Part shown: positions 17,074 to 23,898 of the stretch, one piece after another
Layout: each line of letters begins with the position of its first letter
Numbering within the stretch: the stretch's first letter is position 1
Assembly: GCA_021832305.1 (NCBI GenBank)
Contig: JAKBLB010000016.1
Coordinates: 1 to 50,331 of the forward strand
Length of the DNA: 50,331 nucleotides
Direction of reading: 5' to 3'
Source of the DNA: Pseudomonadota bacterium
GTDB taxonomy: Bacteria; Pseudomonadota; Gammaproteobacteria; Burkholderiales; Ferrovaceae
Program-made: the position numbers and the translations under genes
Notes under the pieces: generated by a model
What the model was told of the DNA's origin: nothing
Database searches by the model: none
Seen by the model: only the letters and a program-made list of their open reading frames with translations

Positions 17074-17421
17074 ATGATTTACAAAGGGAGTTGCCACTGC
17101 GGTCAGATTGCATTTGAAGCCGAGGGGGATCTCGAAAAAGTCATGGAGTGTAATTGCTCCATTTGCAGCAAACGTGGCTCACTCCACTGGTTTGTCGCAC
17201 GCGAGAATTTTCGTTTACTCACGCCCGAAGACAACCTTGGCACCTACACCTTCAACAAGCATCGAATTAAACATCGCTTCTGCCCCAATTGCGGGTGTGC
17301 GCCGTATGGGGAAGGCACCACCCCTTCGGGGAGCTACAGGGTTGCCATCAATGCCCGTTGCCTGGATGGCGTCGACTTGTCACCCCTGAAGGTGGGGCAT
17401 TTTGATGGTCGCAGCCTTTAA
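17074..17421 (+). CDS. GFA-family zinc-binding protein (cargo gene)
   Basis: 115 residues. The Cys-rich signature of the glutathione-dependent formaldehyde-activating (GFA, CENP-V) fold is complete: SCHCGQIAFEAEG (Cys7, Cys9), ECNCSICSKRGSLHWFV and HRFCPNCGCAPYGEG. The fold binds zinc; S-hydroxymethylglutathione chemistry is known for some members only. AAAGGAGTGGG lies upstream of the ATG. It is not a virion gene and separates protease and capsid genes. In the 118-bp gap before it, a 6-bp hairpin GCTTGC/GCAAGC and a weak possible promoter (TTACGC, 18 bp, TAGAAT) could drive it independently. Confidence 0.85.
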   Translation: MIYKGSCHCGQIAFEAEGDLEKVMECNCSICSKRGSLHWFVARENFRLLTPEDNLGTYTFNKHRIKHRFCPNCGCAPYGEGTTPSGSYRVAINARCLDGVDLSPLKVGHFDGRSL

Positions 17422-17444
17422 CCTCGTATGTCCACTGATGGATC

Positions 17445-17922
17445 TCAGGTCTGCGAGCTGGCAAGTCTCGAAAAGTCTTGAATCACATATTGTTGGTAGC
17501 GTTCCTTGATGTACTCGGATTTCTCACCGGTTTTTCTATCGGTGCGTTTTCCATTGAACCAGATACTGCGTAGCCCTGCATTCTTGCCATTCTTGTTTTG
17601 AACGGACTCTCGGATAAATTCTTCTGACGACATAAGCAAAGTCGTATCGAGGCGTTCAGAGTAAAAAAACAAACCAGTAATCTGATCGCTTTTCATGCGG
17701 TATGGCCGCGAAAAGTGCTGCATCTCCAGAAACCACAGTCTTTGAACGAGCCTTGATCTGAACAAGAGCAATAGAACCATCCTTGCGTCGGACGATGGCG
17801 TCGACCGCGTGGTCGTCTACGAGAGGAATATAAACATCCATGCCATCCTTGAGCATACGACCAATCACCCAGTATTCGATGCGTTTACCAAAACCGGCCG
17901 AATGGCGGAAAGAAGTCGCCAT
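17445..17922 (-). pseudogene. Frameshifted PD-(D/E)XK endonuclease-like gene
   Basis: Read from 17922 (ATG with GGAGG five bases upstream) the protein begins MATSFRHSAGFGKRIEYWVIGRMLKDGMDVYIPLVDDHAVDAIVRRKDGSIALVQIKARS, with the D...QxK signature of PD-(D/E)XK nucleases of the intron-associated/DUF4365-like kind, and then stops after SDYWFVFLL. The next frame continues sensibly as YSERLDTTLLMSSEEFIRESVQNKNGKNAGLRSIWF and ends at 17445. The break lies in a run of seven T on the coding strand (17663-17669); six T would join the frames. This is either a recent inactivating indel or a slippage site. It lies antisense within the late operon, next to the GFA gene. Confidence 0.65.
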
Positions 17923-18035
17923 AAGTTCCTCCATTGATTGCTGTGGAATTTCCAATGAATGCCACACCCACTCCAGGTGACGCTCCATCGAGTTTCATCT
18001 TGTCCTGACAAGGTGTCCATTTTGCAAGTCAACCA

Positions 18036-18057
18036 ACCCGCTCAGGCGGGTTTTTTT
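18036..18057 (+). terminator. Rho-independent terminator in front of the capsid gene
   Basis: ACCCGC (18036-18041) and GCGGGT (18046-18051) with a 4-nt loop, followed by seven T. It ends 16 bp before the capsid ATG, with the ribosome site GGAGA directly after. Its position and its ACCCGCTCA start resemble the terminator at 8027-8060. It would stop read-through from the cargo genes or act as a processing/attenuation point for capsid mRNA. Confidence 0.75.
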
Positions 18058-18073
18058 ATGTCTGGAGAATCCC

Positions 18074-19375
18074 ATGAGTAAACAACTGCGCGAGTTACAG
18101 GCTCGTAAAACCGCTCTGGTCAAAGAGGCCCGTGCCCTGACGGATCAGGCGACCGCCGAGGGGCGCGATCTGACCGATGAAGAGGCCAAGGCCTTTGAGG
18201 GGTACAAGACCCGTATCGAATCCCTGAACGCCGCCATCGAGCGTGAGCATACCCTGATCGCGGAAGAAGCCCAACTCGGCATCGAATCCGCCCTGCCCTC
18301 CATCACCGTCACAGAAAATGTGGCTTCAGACCCCAAGGGCGGGTTCAAGAATTTCGGAGAATATGCCTATGCCGTACATCAGGCAGGATTGCCCGGTTTG
18401 CCCGTGGATGTGCGTCTTTCCATGCTGCGCAATGCAGCGGCGCCTGGCCTCTATGGTAGCGAGAGCGCCGGTGCCGACGGGGGGTTTCTCATCCCCCCAC
18501 AATTTGCCAAGGATATCTTCCAACTGTCCCTCGATGACGAGGCGTTTTTGCCTCTGACCGACAACATCGAAGTCAGCGGCAACTCCCTGGTACTGCCCAA
18601 GGACGAAACCACGCCCTGGGGCACGGACGGGATTACCGTGGCCTGGCAGGGAGAAGGTACGGCTGCCATCCCCAGCAAACCCAAACTGGGCACGGCGTCG
18701 CTACGCCTCAAGAAACTCATGGCTCTGGTGCCCATCACCGACGAACTTCTGTCGGACACCGACGCGCTGACGAGTTATACCCCCAAGAAGGTGGCTTCCC
18801 GCATGCAATGGAAGATCAACGAGAGCATCCTCTTCGGAAGTGGCTCCGGGTTGCCTCAGGGCGCCTTGAGCGGCAAGGCCCTGGTCACCATCCCCAAAGA
18901 TTCGGGCCAGGCCACCAACACCCTCACGCCCACCAATCTTGCCAACATGATCGCGGCATTGCCACCAGGGAGTTTCAAGAAAGCGGTATGGATCGTGAAC
19001 AACAGTGTGTTGCCAGCACTCTTCACCCTCACCTTGGGGAACTACCCCATCTACCTGCCCCTGGGCGGTGGAGTCGCCGCCTTCCGTGGCTCGCCCTACG
19101 GCACACTGCTGGGGCGCCCGGTCTTTGTATCGCAACACGCCGCCGCCTTCTCGTCCCAAGGGGATGTGCTCCTGGTGGACCTGACCTACTACCAGACCAT
19201 CACCAAGGTCGGCGGCATGGAAACCGCCACCTCCATGCATCTGTACTTCGATGCGGACGCCACGGCCTTTCGTACCATCTTCCGCATGGATGGCCAGCCC
19301 AAGATTGCCGCCCCCATCATCCCAGCCAAGGGCAGTGCCAGCCTCTCGCCCTTCGTGCAACTGGCCGCTCGTTAA
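18074..19375 (+). CDS. HK97-family major capsid protein
   Basis: 433 residues. Residues 1-75 are a charged coiled coil (MSKQLRELQARKTALVKEARALTDQATAEGRDLTDEEAKAFEGYKTRIESLNAAIEREHTLIAEE), the delta/scaffold domain removed by the prohead protease. The shell domain follows with GGFLIPPQFAKDIFQLSLDDEAFLPLTDNIEVSGNSLVLPKDETTPWGTDGI, GTASLRLKKLMALVPITDELLSD, NESILFGSGSGLPQGAL and GRPVFVSQHAAAFSSQGDVLLVDLTYYQ. The fold and length are typical. The ATG has GGAGA seven bases upstream. The cleavage site is not pinned down. Confidence 0.94.
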   Translation: MSKQLRELQARKTALVKEARALTDQATAEGRDLTDEEAKAFEGYKTRIESLNAAIEREHTLIAEEAQLGIESALPSITVTENVASDPKGGFKNFGEYAYAVHQAGLPGLPVDVRLSMLRNAAAPGLYGSESAGADGGFLIPPQFAKDIFQLSLDDEAFLPLTDNIEVSGNSLVLPKDETTPWGTDGITVAWQGEGTAAIPSKPKLGTASLRLKKLMALVPITDELLSDTDALTSYTPKKVASRMQWKINESILFGSGSGLPQGALSGKALVTIPKDSGQATNTLTPTNLANMIAALPPGSFKKAVWIVNNSVLPALFTLTLGNYPIYLPLGGGVAAFRGSPYGTLLGRPVFVSQHAAAFSSQGDVLLVDLTYYQTITKVGGMETATSMHLYFDADATAFRTIFRMDGQPKIAAPIIPAKGSASLSPFVQLAAR

Positions 19376-19393
19376 TCGTTCAAGGACAAGATC

Positions 19394-19837
19394 ATGGATA
19401 TGAATAGCAAAGCATCCGAATTTCTGGCACTACTCGCCAGTATCAACCCCTCATCCCAGGCCGTGGGCTCGCTCACCACCGGCTGGGTGTCGATGTCCAA
19501 TGTGCGCACCCTGCTGGCGATCATCAGCACCGGCACCCTGGGCGCCTTATCCACCGTGGATGCCAGTCTCAGCCAGGCAATCGACGCCCTAGGGACAGGG
19601 GCAAAACCCATTGTTGGCAAAGCCATTACCACGCTCACCGGTGCGGGCAGTGTTCAGGCACTGATCAACCTGCAGGCCCATGAACTGGATGTGGCCAATG
19701 GGTTTGGTTATGTGGATCTCACCGTCACGGTAGGCGTCGCTGCCAGCGAAACCGCCGCCTTTCTCCTGGGTGCCTCCACCCGCTATGAACCGGCCAGCGC
19801 CTATAATCAGGCTGGCGTCACCCAGATCGTCGGCTGA
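19394..19837 (+). CDS. Small virion-associated protein, family uncertain
   Basis: 147 residues, Ala/Thr/Ser-rich: KASEFLALLASINPSSQAVGSLTTGWVSMSNVRTLLAIISTGTLGALSTVDASLSQA followed by HELDVANGFGYVDLTVTVGVAASETAAFLLGASTRYEPA. Proteins like this are common between capsid and connector genes of HK97-like phages; the predicted beta-strand second half suggests a structural protein rather than an enzyme. No specific family is recognised. It starts 18 bp after the capsid stop. Head decoration or head-tail joining are the plausible roles, by position only. Confidence 0.65.
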   Translation: MDMNSKASEFLALLASINPSSQAVGSLTTGWVSMSNVRTLLAIISTGTLGALSTVDASLSQAIDALGTGAKPIVGKAITTLTGAGSVQALINLQAHELDVANGFGYVDLTVTVGVAASETAAFLLGASTRYEPASAYNQAGVTQIVG

Positions 19838-19840
19838 TCC

Positions 19841-20689
19841 ATGCCCCTGCAACTGATCAGTGGACCCGTGGTGGAGCCCGTCTCGCTGCTCGAGGCCAAG
19901 GCCCATTTACGGGTAGACATTCCCGATGATGACGCACTGATTTCCGCCCTGATCACAGCAGCCAGGCATTATGCCGAGACGCTCACCCGCCGGGCATTCA
20001 TCGCACAAAGCTGGAAACTGGTGCTCGATTCCTTTCCGGGGCCCACCCTGATCGGCATCCCCAGGGGAAAGCCTTTCACCCTGCCCGGTCACGCCATCAT
20101 CCTCGAAAAGTCACAGGTCCGTGTGGTCAACACCATCCAGTATCTGGATATGAATGGCGTCAGTCAGATCATGCCACCGGCCAATTACACCGTGGACACC
20201 ACCTCGGAACCGTGCCGGATCACCCCGGTATTCGGGCAGATATGGCCCATTCCACTCCCTCAGATCGGCGCCATCGAGGTGGATTTTGTGGCAGGATATG
20301 CCGGACCCTTCGTTGCAGATACAGCCAACAGCACTATCTCGATACAGGGACCGTGGTTCCCGACGCAACCTTTTGTGCTCTCCAATTCCGGCGGTGCGTT
20401 GCCCTCCCCTTTGCAACCTGCCACCAATTACTGGATTCAGTCGATGCCGGTACCAGGATGGTTCACCCTGACAGCCAATCCGGGAGGAGCGCCCATCACC
20501 CTCACCGACAGCGGCACAGGTACCAACCTGGTGGGCGCCGTACCGGAAGGCATCAAAGCCTGGATCAAAGTACGTGTCGGAGCCCTGTATCAGCATCGGG
20601 AAGAAATGGCCACGGCAGGCCGCGGTGAAAAAATCGAGCCACTGCCCTTCATGGATCGGCTGCTGGACCCATATAAGGTGGTGTTCTGA
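19841..20689 (+). CDS. Head-tail connector (gp6-like) with inserted domain
   Basis: 282 residues. The N-terminal part is a clear gp6/DUF3199-type connector: VSLLEAKAHLRVDIPDDDALISALITAARHYAETLTRRAFIAQSWKLVLDSFP, later VNTIQYLDMNGVSQIMPPANYTVD and a C-terminal IKAWIKVRVGALYQHREEMATAGRGEKIEPLPFMDRLLDPYKV. Between them, about residues 162-237, lies an extra segment (FVLSNSGGALPSPLQPATNYWIQ, GTGTNLV) of the kind seen as small beta-rich decorations in other phage proteins. Without it the protein would have the usual length near 200. It forms part of the ring under the portal. The stop overlaps the next ATG (TGATG). Confidence 0.82.
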   Translation: MPLQLISGPVVEPVSLLEAKAHLRVDIPDDDALISALITAARHYAETLTRRAFIAQSWKLVLDSFPGPTLIGIPRGKPFTLPGHAIILEKSQVRVVNTIQYLDMNGVSQIMPPANYTVDTTSEPCRITPVFGQIWPIPLPQIGAIEVDFVAGYAGPFVADTANSTISIQGPWFPTQPFVLSNSGGALPSPLQPATNYWIQSMPVPGWFTLTANPGGAPITLTDSGTGTNLVGAVPEGIKAWIKVRVGALYQHREEMATAGRGEKIEPLPFMDRLLDPYKVVF

Positions 20690-21018
20690 TGGGTATCGTC
20701 TCGTCCGGCATTCTCGATCAACGCATCACGATTCAGGCATTGACGGTGGTACGGGGTGCACTGGGAGGCCATGATGAGACCTGGTCGACACTGGCCACTG
20801 TCTGGGCTCAGACACTCGACATGACCGGACGTGAGATCTTTCAGGCCAAGGCCATGGGGAGTAGTTCGACGATGCTCGTAACCATTCGCTATCGTTCCGA
20901 TGTCAAAGCCAGTCAACGCGTCCTCTTCTCCGATGGATCCATGGCCCGGATCGAGTGGATTCGCCATGTCACCCGCAAGGAAAGGCTGGAACTCTACTGC
21001 CTGATACTCGATGACTGA
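20689..21018 (+). CDS. Phage head closure protein
   Basis: 109 residues. SSGILDQRITIQALTVVRGALGGHDETWSTLATVWAQTLDMTGREIFQAKAMGSSSTMLVTIRYRSDVKASQRVLFSDGSMARIEWIRHVTRKERLELYCLI matches the SPP1 gp16/HK97 head-tail adaptor family, a small beta-barrel that plugs the connector after packaging. It is translationally coupled to genes on both sides (ATG overlapping the upstream stop; 8-bp overlap downstream). Confidence 0.85.
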   Translation: MGIVSSGILDQRITIQALTVVRGALGGHDETWSTLATVWAQTLDMTGREIFQAKAMGSSSTMLVTIRYRSDVKASQRVLFSDGSMARIEWIRHVTRKERLELYCLILDD

Positions 21019-21505
21019 TATCGAAGTCAAAGGACTCTCCGAATTGCAGAAACTGCTCGATGAACTCCCGGCACGTATTGAGGCTAATGTAGTACGCGGG
21101 GGACTGCGCGCTGCCGCCAAGGTGATCCGCGATGAGGCCCGTCGCTTATGCCCGGTGGGCGATGCGAGCAACCTGCCCAAGGGACATAAACCGGGTGCGC
21201 TGCGCGATTCCATTCGGGTGTCGGTGTCATCCCGCCACGGCATCGTAACAGCCAGCGTCAAGGCCGGCGGCAAGAACCATGTCTACTATGCCCACATGGT
21301 GGAGTTTGGCACGGCGCGCCATCTGATCAAGCCCAAGCGCCGCAAGAGCCTGTTCATCGCCGGACTGTTCAAAGAGGTCATCGATCATCCAGGCGCCGGC
21401 AAAGAGCCCTTCATGCGCCCGGCGCTCGACGACAAGGTGGATGAGGCCATCACCACCTTTGCCGAATATATAAAGAATCGTCTGGAGACGGAGGTCAAGA
21501 AATGA
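21011..21505 (+). CDS. HK97 gp10-like head-tail joining protein
   Basis: 164 residues. IEVKGLSELQKLLDELPARIEANVVRGGLRAAAKVIRDEARRLCPVG, GALRDSIRV, YYAHMVEFGTARHLIKP and PFMRPALDDKVDEAITTFAEYIKNRLE are characteristic of the HK97-gp10 family, which links connector to tail tube. Length is typical. It overlaps both neighbours, so it is part of one translational chain from the connector to the DUF3168 gene. Confidence 0.88.
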   Translation: MTDIEVKGLSELQKLLDELPARIEANVVRGGLRAAAKVIRDEARRLCPVGDASNLPKGHKPGALRDSIRVSVSSRHGIVTASVKAGGKNHVYYAHMVEFGTARHLIKPKRRKSLFIAGLFKEVIDHPGAGKEPFMRPALDDKVDEAITTFAEYIKNRLETEVKK

Positions 21506-21894
21506 AAGCCGAACAGGCAATCTATGCCCTGCTCGATGCCTCACCTGCTCTGGCAACCCTGGTGGGAAATCGGATTTATCTCGACACCCGACCCGAAGCC
21601 GATCCGCTGCCTGCCGTGGTCTATGAACTCATCTCGGATCGCCAGAACAACACCCGGGTGGGTGAACCGGAGACCGCCGTGGCACGGATTCAGGTCAACT
21701 GTCTGGGACAGATGGCCGAAGATGCCGCCAATGTGCGCAGAGCCGTGCGACTGGCCTGTCACAACCAAGCCGGTGTCTTGGGTGGGGTCACGGTACTGGC
21801 CTGCATTCAGGCGGGCGCCGGTGCCGACTCCTACGACGAACTGGTGAACATCTACATGAAACCCATGGATTTTACGGTGCACTACCTGCGCTGA
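21502..21894 (+). CDS. DUF3168 tail completion protein
   Basis: 130 residues. MKAEQAIYALLDASPALATLVGNRIYLDTRPEADPLPAVVYELISDRQNNT, then ARIQVNCLGQMAEDAANVRRAVRLACHNQ and a C-terminal DFTVHYLR are a standard DUF3168 protein, comparable to lambda gpU-type tail terminators. It caps the tail tube and interacts with the head connector. The stop is 8 bp from the convergent HicB stop. Confidence 0.87.
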   Translation: MKAEQAIYALLDASPALATLVGNRIYLDTRPEADPLPAVVYELISDRQNNTRVGEPETAVARIQVNCLGQMAEDAANVRRAVRLACHNQAGVLGGVTVLACIQAGAGADSYDELVNIYMKPMDFTVHYLR

Positions 21895-21901
21895 ACAGGA
21901 A

Positions 21902-22225
21902 TCAACCCGCCAGTTTGGCGCTTGCCAGACGGTTCAGGCTAACCCCTTGCTCGGCGGCTTGCAGTGCCAGGGAGCGATGCACTTCAGGGGGAATGCGCAC
22001 CCGAAATTCACCGCTGTAGTGCTTTTCGGCAAGGGGCTTCGGCACCTCTTCGTCATTGGCTTGCATGTCCACAACGGTATCCGCCACCAGTTGCCGGATA
22101 CCCTTCAGAGCCGTTTCAGGAGTCCGGGCAAGCCAGGACAAGGATGGAAATTCAGTGCACAGCCCTACCGACTCCTGATCTTCAGGAGACCAAGTGACAC
22201 GGTAAGTGTAATGATCAGCGCTCAT
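21902..22225 (-). CDS. hicB: HicB-like antitoxin
   Basis: 107 residues. The N-terminal HicB fold reads YTYRVTWSPEDQESVGLCTEFPSLSWLARTPETALKGIRQLVADTVVDMQ, followed by a ribbon-helix-helix type C-terminus GEFRVRIPPEVHRSLALQAAEQGVSLNRLASAKL. HicB binds and neutralises HicA and represses the operon. The start at 22225 lies inside the end of hicA (11-bp overlap), giving the order hicA-hicB. The pair is antisense to the late operon and sits between head-completion and tail-tube genes. Confidence 0.87.
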   Translation of the reverse strand: MSADHYTYRVTWSPEDQESVGLCTEFPSLSWLARTPETALKGIRQLVADTVVDMQANDEEVPKPLAEKHYSGEFRVRIPPEVHRSLALQAAEQGVSLNRLASAKLAG

Positions 22226-22472
22226 GACGTATATCCTCCAGTTTCTCGATGGCAAGCAGTACCTGGCGCACCTGGTAGACCTTGGCCTTGCCTTTGTCAT
22301 CCTGGATGTTGATTCGTGGATCTCCTACCCAGGGCGTTTTGAAGATCGCATGACTGGTGCCCGATTGACGAGGCTGGCCAAAATACTCCTCACAAATTTT
22401 TTTGAGATCGCCAAAGCGGACATTGGCGGGTTCACGCCGCATTTGCTCGAGGATTTTTCGGGAAGCCGCCAT
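22215..22472 (-). CDS. hicA: HicA-like mRNA interferase toxin
   Basis: 85 residues, MAASRKILEQMRREPANVRFGDLKKICEEYFGQPRQSGTSHAIFKTPW. The SGTSHAIF segment holds the conserved Gly-x-Ser-His of HicA toxins, whose double-stranded-RNA-binding-like fold cleaves mRNA; the C-terminus INIQDDKGKAKVYQVRQVLLAIEKLED is also typical. The pair could stabilise the prophage. Its promoter must lie in 22473-22578, a gap with A/T-rich sequence but no site I can define with confidence. Confidence 0.85.
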   Translation of the reverse strand: MAASRKILEQMRREPANVRFGDLKKICEEYFGQPRQSGTSHAIFKTPWVGDPRINIQDDKGKAKVYQVRQVLLAIEKLEDIRHER

Positions 22473-22578
22473 GAGCAAATGGTATCAATATTGGCACCGC
22501 ATTTCAAGACATACCACCAATAATCCCACATAACCCCCACCTGTTGGCCACGCAAGTAACTTTTTTGGAGAAGCGCCC

Positions 22579-23307
22579 ATGATTACCTTTGGCTCCGGAT
22601 ACCTCTACGGAATCAGCAGCAACACAAATTCCACCCCACGCAAATTCGGCACCCTGCAGGATGTCACCTTCGATTTCACCTTCACCACCAAAGAACTCTA
22701 CGGCCAGCAGAGCTTTGCGGTGGACGTGCGGCGCGGGGAAGGCAAGTTCACCGGCAAGTCCAAATTCGCCAACATCAGCGGCGGCCTGGTCAACGACATC
22801 TTCTTTGGTCAGAGTGCCACTCCCGGGTTGATTCTCTCCGCCATCGGAGAACCCGGCAGCATTCCGGCGGCAACCCCTTATACGGTGACGGTGGTCAACG
22901 CCGCCACCTTCGACACCGATCTGGGCGTGGTCTATGCCACCAATGGAATCCCCTTCACCAAGGTGGCCTCCAGCCCTGCCACGGGCCAGTATGCCGAGGC
23001 CAGCGGAGTGTATTCATTTTCTGCAGGGGATGCCGGCCTACCGGTGCTGATCGATTACCTCTACACCACGGCTACCGGTGGAACCCGGATTGCACTCACC
23101 AACCAGATCATGGGCACGACCCCCACCTTCATGGCCATCTTCACCGCCCATGTGGGTCCCATGGTAGCCACCCTGAAACTCAACCAGTGCACCTCCACCA
23201 AACTCGCCTTTGCCACCAAACTCGAGGACTATGCCATCCCGGAAATGGACTTCAGCATCATGGTGGATTCCAGCAACACCCTGGGTGTACTCTCCATTGC
23301 AGATTGA
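22579..23307 (+). CDS. Phage tail tube protein
   Basis: 242 residues. MITFGSGYLYGISSNTNSTPRKFGTLQDVTFDFTFTTKELYGQQSFAVDVRRGEGKFTGKSKFANI at the start and KLNQCTSTKLAFATKLEDYAIPEMDFSIMVDSSNTLGVLSIAD at the end are typical of tube proteins in siphoviruses of this type; a middle insert (about 85-175) has beta-rich Ig-like character. It polymerises around the tape measure. GGAGAAG precedes the ATG. Confidence 0.78.
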   Translation: MITFGSGYLYGISSNTNSTPRKFGTLQDVTFDFTFTTKELYGQQSFAVDVRRGEGKFTGKSKFANISGGLVNDIFFGQSATPGLILSAIGEPGSIPAATPYTVTVVNAATFDTDLGVVYATNGIPFTKVASSPATGQYAEASGVYSFSAGDAGLPVLIDYLYTTATGGTRIALTNQIMGTTPTFMAIFTAHVGPMVATLKLNQCTSTKLAFATKLEDYAIPEMDFSIMVDSSNTLGVLSIAD

Positions 23308-23315
23308 GGTGAATC

Positions 23316-23612
23316 ATGATCATTGGTCAAGAAATCAAACTGGGCGAGACCACCTTCGTCTGCCCACCAGCCCCCTTTGCCTGCGTGCGCAAGTACGAGG
23401 ACATCTTCAACGGCAAGTCGGATGCCACCCTGAACCAGATGTCCGACATCCTCTTCGCCAGTCTCAAGCGCAATTACCCGGAACTCGAGCAGGAGCAATT
23501 CGAGTTCCATAACCTGGACATCGCCAATTTCCGCTCGGCGTTTCAGATCTGTCTCTCGGTCAATCAACCGCCAGGAATCGAGCCGGGGGAGCCCCATCCG
23601 GGGAAGCCATAG
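23316..23612 (+). CDS. Tail assembly chaperone, short form (gpG-like)
   Basis: 98 residues. IGQEIKLGETTFVCPPAPFACVRKYEDIFNGKSDATLNQMSDILFASLKRNYPELEQEQFEFHNLDIANFRSAFQICL has the layout of gpG-type chaperones that sit between the tube and tape measure genes. The end, GIEPGEPHPGKP, runs over a G-rich stretch where a -1 frame change would give a longer product. The chaperone binds the tape measure before tube assembly. Confidence 0.78.
   Translation: MIIGQEIKLGETTFVCPPAPFACVRKYEDIFNGKSDATLNQMSDILFASLKRNYPELEQEQFEFHNLDIANFRSAFQICLSVNQPPGIEPGEPHPGKP
23600..23606 (+). other. Candidate -1 ribosomal slippery site GGGGAAG
   Basis: In the chaperone frame the codons read CCG GGG AAG CCA TAG. GGGGAAG differs by one base from the lambda site GGGAAAG. 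A -1 slip here enters the open frame ending at 23896. Re-pairing is perfect for the P-site codon and imperfect for AAG to GAA, so the site is plausible but not canonical. Confidence 0.5.
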
Positions 23613-23896
23613 ATTGGGATGAGATTTACTGCCAGATCATCGACCGCACTGGTTGGAGCTGGGAGTACATCGACACCCGGATGGATATACCCCGGTTTTA
23701 TGCGCTGAAGCAGTATTGGGCCCGGCACCCACCCCTGCGTGACATGGTCCAGGCCTATCTGGGCATCAAGACCAACACCCCAGCCGTTACATCGAACCCC
23801 ACAACCAGAACACCGAATTCATCTACCCATAATACCCCAGCGGATCTCGATGCCTTCATCCAGATGTTTCAGGCGGCAGGGGGACGACGAGGATAA
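23604..23896 (+). CDS. Tail chaperone C-terminal extension (GT product)
   Basis: The frame one base behind the short chaperone continues from the slip site as AIDWDEIYCQIIDRTGWSWEYIDTRMDIPRFYALKQYWARHPPLRDMVQAYLGIK and ends with DLDAFIQMFQAAGGRRG. It has no convincing start or ribosome site of its own before ATG 23681. The WDEIY and W-E-Y-I-D helix patterns match the T part of lambda-like GT chaperones, which bind tube protein. It is probably made only as a fusion. The tape measure ATG follows 3 bp after the stop. Confidence 0.68.
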
Positions 23897-23898
23897 CC

